Of a DNA stretch of 39,454 nucleotides, positions 36,607-39,454 are shown one piece after another (the first letter of the stretch is position 1; every line of letters starts with the position of its first letter). The DNA is taken from contig DATKMK010000023.1 in the NCBI GenBank assembly GCA_035541895.1, positions 1-39,454 on the forward strand, read 5' to 3'. The notes beneath the pieces were generated by a model. That model saw only the letters and a list, made by a program, of their open reading frames with translations. It was not told the DNA's origin and ran no database searches. Position numbers and translations under genes: made by a program. This DNA is from DATKMK01 sp035541895. GTDB taxonomy: Bacteria; Desulfobacterota; Binatia; HRBIN30; JACQVA1.

Positions 36607-37153
36607 TGATCGGAGGCTCCGCGCGAAAAACCGTATGCGCCGCCCACCCCATGCCGGCCAGCGCGGCGGCAATTCCGAACGGAGCGAGTAACAGAACCCA
36701 GCCAATCGTCAGCCGCGCGCGCATCGGTTCGGCCGTGCCGATTTGAATGACGACCAAACCTGCGGCTAGCAGTAGCGCCAGTATGCCGCCCCACACGATG
36801 CTGGCGATGAGTTCCCACCACATCATTGAGATGCCGACAAAGTGGTCGATGGCCAGGCCGTAGCGGAGTCGAGCCACGCGGCGGCACACCCAATCAGTCA
36901 CCAGTAATCCCGCCACCGTCGTCGTGACAAACAGAAGGAGCCGGTCGACGAGATCGAAGAGTACGCCCCCGCGAGCAAGGGCGAGTGCTCCCTGGAGGGC
37001 GCCGGAGATGAAGCCGTTCAGCAGACTGACACGCCAGCCGACGGCCCAGCCAACCGCCAGATTCTGGCGCGAAAAAAAGCCCAGACCAAACAACCCGATG
37101 TGTGGAACACTGTGGTCGTGAGCGGAAGCCAGCTGATCGGGTGTGTGGTGCAT
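36533..37153 (-). CDS. Polytopic membrane protein of unknown function
   Basis: A ~206-residue protein (start ATG at 37153, MHHTPDQLASAH; an upstream ATG at 37192 is possible). About four to five hydrophobic segments: NLAVGWAVGWRVSLLNGFISGALQGALA, LLLFVTTTVAGLLV, WWELIASIVWGGILALLLAAGLVV and RLTIGWVLLLAPFGIAAALAGMGWAA. The soluble C-terminal tail is short. Not recognised. Its 3' end overlaps the ferritin-like gene on the opposite strand by 74 bases. Confidence 0.62.
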   Translation of the reverse strand: MHHTPDQLASAHDHSVPHIGLFGLGFFSRQNLAVGWAVGWRVSLLNGFISGALQGALALARGGVLFDLVDRLLLFVTTTVAGLLVTDWVCRRVARLRYGLAIDHFVGISMMWWELIASIVWGGILALLLAAGLVVIQIGTAEPMRARLTIGWVLLLAPFGIAAALAGMGWAAHTVFRAEPPITSAPSASTWIDGAPVPRAGELPPH

Positions 37154-37343
37154 GGCTCGAGCACTGTAACGAATTGCAATACGAAACCGCAACGTGCGGC
37201 GTAACCAACGGCCGGTGTAGAGGCTAGGCAGAAGCGAAACGGGGCTTGGTAAGACCAGCTTGATTTCGCAAATTCCTTCCGATAGTGTCGCTAACCGTGG
37301 TGGGTAGCGACCGGCTCACGGTCGCTTCGACAAGGAGGCGGTG

Positions 37344-37526
37344 ATGGAGTTCCCGAAGTGTCAAAAGTGCAACAATGGAATCCTGATCCCGCTGTCCGAC
37401 TACGGACAGGAGGGCGCCTCCGTGTTGTTCAAGGCGTGGGTCTGCACCAATCCTGAGTGCGGCTTCTCCCTGCGTGTCGACAAGGGCGAAGTGAGCTACG
37501 GCAAGAAAATCGAACACAAGCACTAG
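37344..37526 (+). CDS. Small zinc-ribbon protein
   Basis: A 60-residue protein with CQKC near the N-terminus and CTNPEC in the middle (C-x2-C ... C-x4-C), forming a zinc ribbon, and a basic histidine-rich end (KKIEHKH). AAGGAGG (37332-37338) precedes the ATG by five bases; an adjacent GTG at 37341 is a possible start. No function can be assigned beyond probable zinc and nucleic-acid or protein binding. Confidence 0.8.
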   Translation: MEFPKCQKCNNGILIPLSDYGQEGASVLFKAWVCTNPECGFSLRVDKGEVSYGKKIEHKH

Positions 37527-37635
37527 CCCGAACGATCTGCGCCTTGTGAACGAGATCGTGTTGGGCGAGCCTCGCGCCGGGGCTTCCGGAATGAGTCTCG
37601 GTTGGACAATCCAAGCAACTGAATAGCCGTGATCA

Positions 37636-38600
37636 ATGCCCGCGCGGACATCAACGAAGAAGTCCGGCGCGATCACCGGCAATCTGCGACCTGCCGATCC
37701 GTTCGAGCTGATCCGTTGGTTGGCGCGTTCGCAGAACGATCCGCGCAAAGCCCTCGCCGAGTTGGTGCAAAACTCGCTCGACGCCGGGGCGCGCACGGTA
37801 CAAATCGTTCGCGCGCGCGCACGCGGCGTCACCGCGTTGCATGTGCTCGATGACGGCGGCGGCGTCTTGCCCGAGCTGGCGCGTCAGAAGCGCTCAGCTA
37901 CATCGCGACCCACATCGGGCACTCGCGCAAGCGAAACCTGACGCCCGAGCAGCGGCGCGACCTAATGCTGCAGGGCAAATACGGCATCGGGCTGCTCGGC
38001 TTCTGGTCGATCGGCACGCACTTCGAGATGCGCTCGCAGGTGGGTGAGTCCGAAACCTGGGTACTGCGGCTGGCCGAAGATCAATCGCGCTTCGAGGTCG
38101 AGCCTGTGCGCGGGCGCTTGACCCTTCGCGGAACGTCGACCGAAGTGATCGTCCGCCAGTTGCATCGCCCGGCGTTCGTGGCGCTCGGCGCACGACGGAT
38201 CGCCGACTATCTCGCCGCCGAGCTGCGCGGGCAATTGCTGGCGCGCGAGGCAGCAATCACGGTGCACGATCGCATCGCCCGCCGCGAGTTGAGTCGCGAA
38301 GCCAGCGGCGCTGCCCTGGGTGAGGCGCCGGTGGTTGCGGAAGCCGAAGGCGGCGGGGCGGGCGGAGACGCGATCATCGAGCCGGTCGCGGCGGTCGAGT
38401 TGTTTCCTCCCGGGCCACTGGCGACCGTGGAGATCGAGCCGGCGTCGGCGCGCGTGCCGCTGTTCGGCAGCAAGTCGCTGCGCGCGCACGCTCGCTCCGC
38501 TGACGGTCGCGAAATCCCCGACGGCGTCAGCTTCGTGTGGCAATGTGATGCAGCGGGCGTGACGCTGGCGGTCCACGGCCGGCGCGCCTACGTGCAGCGG
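37636..38600 (+). pseudogene. GHKL-type ATPase, frameshifted and 3'-truncated
   Basis: The first frame (from ATG 37636) encodes DPRKALAELVQNSLDAGA (N-box) and HVLDDGGGV (G1 box), then runs into a stop. From about 37887 the protein continues in the next frame with EALSYIATHIGH and GKYGIGLLGFWSIG (G2 box), so a single base is missing near 37884. These are the boxes of Hsp90/MutL/histidine-kinase-fold ATPases. The second frame runs to about 38597, where a beta-like domain (ASARVPLFGSKSLRAHA, DGVSFVWQCDAAG) breaks off at AYVQ. Decay, a phase-variable slip or a sequencing indel would all explain the frame change. Confidence 0.75.
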
Positions 38601-38601
38601 G

Positions 38602-38766
38602 GAGGAGATCGTGATTGCGAGAGACGGCCGTCCGGTCGCAAAATTGGTCGCGATCGCGACGCGCGAACGGAAGCCCGGGCGACTCAACGGGAGAATCCAT
38701 ATCGGCAAGGACTTCGACGCCCCGCTGCCGAAGGCGATTGCGAGAGCATTCGGCGTTGCGAAGTGA
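38602..38766 (+). pseudogene. Phd/YefM-type antitoxin, N-terminus missing
   Basis: In frame +1 the codons read EEIVIARDGRPVAKLV and end GRIHIGKDFDAPLPKAIARAF, the second half of a Phd-type antitoxin. The usual first ~20-25 residues (the DNA-binding MxxVNxHEAKTxLSxLL part) are absent; instead the ATPase remnant runs up to the junction near 38597-38601. The only in-frame candidate start seen is GTG 38611. Its stop overlaps the toxin start by four bases (GTGA). Confidence 0.7.
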
Positions 38767-39143
38767 AACTTTTGTTGGACACGCAGGCGTTCCTGTGGTG
38801 GCTGAGCGACGACTCGAAGCTGTCCGCAGCGGCGCGTGACGCCGTCGCCGATTCGCGCAACATCGCCCATGTGAGCGCCGCGAGTATCTGGGAGATTGCG
38901 ATCAAAGTGAAGCTCGGGCGATTGGCCGTGCGCGACAGCGACGTCGCGGCGGAGATCGGGGCGAACGGATTCACCGAGATCGCGATCACCGCGCGTCACG
39001 CCCGAGGCGCGGGGGCTTTACCCCGCTATCATGACGATCCGATCGATCGGATGCTGATCGCGCAGGCCTCGATGGAAGATCTGGTTCTGGTCACCCACGA
39101 ACTCAAATTCCGGCGCGACGGCGCACAGCTCATGGCGACGTGA
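38763..39143 (+). CDS. PIN-domain toxin (VapC-like)
   Basis: A 126-residue PIN-domain ribonuclease toxin. It begins VKLLLDTQAFLWWLSDD (first acidic residue in LLDT), has ASIWEIAIKVKLGRL (conserved Glu) and YHDDPIDRMLIAQA (acidic pair), as in Phd-associated VapC proteins. The last motif reads LVTHELKF where family members usually have an aspartate after VT, so one catalytic acid may be missing. The GTG start overlaps the antitoxin stop. It would cleave RNA and be neutralised by its antitoxin, which here is truncated. Confidence 0.85.
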   Translation: MKLLLDTQAFLWWLSDDSKLSAAARDAVADSRNIAHVSAASIWEIAIKVKLGRLAVRDSDVAAEIGANGFTEIAITARHARGAGALPRYHDDPIDRMLIAQASMEDLVLVTHELKFRRDGAQLMAT

Positions 39144-39297
39144 ACGACGACCTTCCCATCCAACCGCGACGAGGTCCGTGACACGCGCGTGAACCGGTCT
39201 TCTCGCAAGCGGACGCCGACGGCGCGCTGACCAGTGCGCGGCAGGCGGCGGATCTGTGTAAGCGATGAACGGAAACAGACAGCGAGAAGGGCTAGCG

Positions 39298-39454
39298 CTA
39301 TGAATCCTCTCCGCTCATCGCTGGGTTCTCGTAGAACGGAAGCAACGGTCGGTCGAAGAGTGCGCGAAAGTGAGGCACGGAATGGATCCTTCGCAGAACG
39401 TCTTCCCACAAAATCAGATCGATGCGGTGCTTCAAGATCAGCGACCAAACGTCT
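39298..39454 (-). CDS. C-terminal fragment of an unidentified protein (runs off the window)
   Basis: The minus strand is open from the window end to a TAG at 39298-39300, giving 51 residues such as DVWSLILKHRIDLILWEDVL, HFRALFDRPLLPFY and a final NPAMSGEDS. The composition looks protein-like. The 5' part is outside the window and the family was not recognised. Confidence 0.5.
   Translation of the reverse strand, partial: DVWSLILKHRIDLILWEDVLRRIHSVPHFRALFDRPLLPFYENPAMSGEDS

Overview
The window is GC-rich bacterial chromosome. It opens with the 3' end of an rRNA operon (23S tail, 5S, strong terminator) and then carries densely packed genes of mixed housekeeping and accessory type. Both gltX and glnS are present, with a phasin-like protein, a type IV pilin-like protein, a small cytochrome c, an HtrA protease and a second (non-primary type) sigma factor. 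This suits a Gram-negative, 'deltaproteobacteria-like' or related uncultured lineage. That assignment is inference; the sequence alone does not fix the phylum.

Region 1 (1-8400): after the rRNA genes comes a seven-gene minus-strand operon, ord-ortA-ortB-oraS-oraE-orr-alr, with zero, overlapping or at most 10-base junctions. It encodes the whole oxidative ornithine pathway known from amino-acid-fermenting clostridia. L-ornithine is racemised (Orr), rearranged by a B12/PLP aminomutase (OraSE), oxidatively deaminated (Ord) and thiolysed to acetyl-CoA plus alanine (OrtAB). The last gene is an alanine racemase. Because the known thiolase releases D-alanine, alr fits as a seventh pathway step. A phasin-like gene diverges from the operon behind a promoter-like site built around a perfect 8+8 inverted repeat.

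Region 2 (9126-19709): gltX is followed by tRNA-Gln(CUG) and tRNA-Glu(CUC) with a long hairpin between them. Then come an acyltransferase-3 membrane protein, a small cytochrome c, a 722-residue CoA-transferase/acetyl-CoA hydrolase family protein, a pilin-like protein, a membrane-anchored aldo/keto reductase with two cysteine clusters, a glutathione S-transferase and glnS on the minus strand.

Region 3 (20131-29581): a 1612-residue exported fibre protein combines a DNRLRE-type N-domain, four collagen-like blocks alternating with three 52-residue cysteine-pair modules, a phage-tail-fibre-like region and a poly-glycine C-terminus. No phage genes surround it. A terminator, a small secreted coiled-coil protein with a TTG start, and two large multi-spanning GT-C-like membrane proteins follow; the second carries an NPCBM-like domain.

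Region 4 (29604-37526): small unknown proteins, an RpoD/RpoS-type sigma factor, an AIR-synthase/HypE-like protein, an unknown 232-residue protein, a membrane protein plus HtrA protease pair, a ferritin-like protein overlapping a convergent membrane protein, and a zinc-ribbon protein.

Region 5 (37636-39454) looks decayed or rearranged. A GHKL-type ATPase is frameshifted after its G1 box. Its 3' part runs directly into a Phd-type antitoxin lacking its N-terminus, followed by an intact PIN-domain toxin. A partial minus-strand gene runs off the end.
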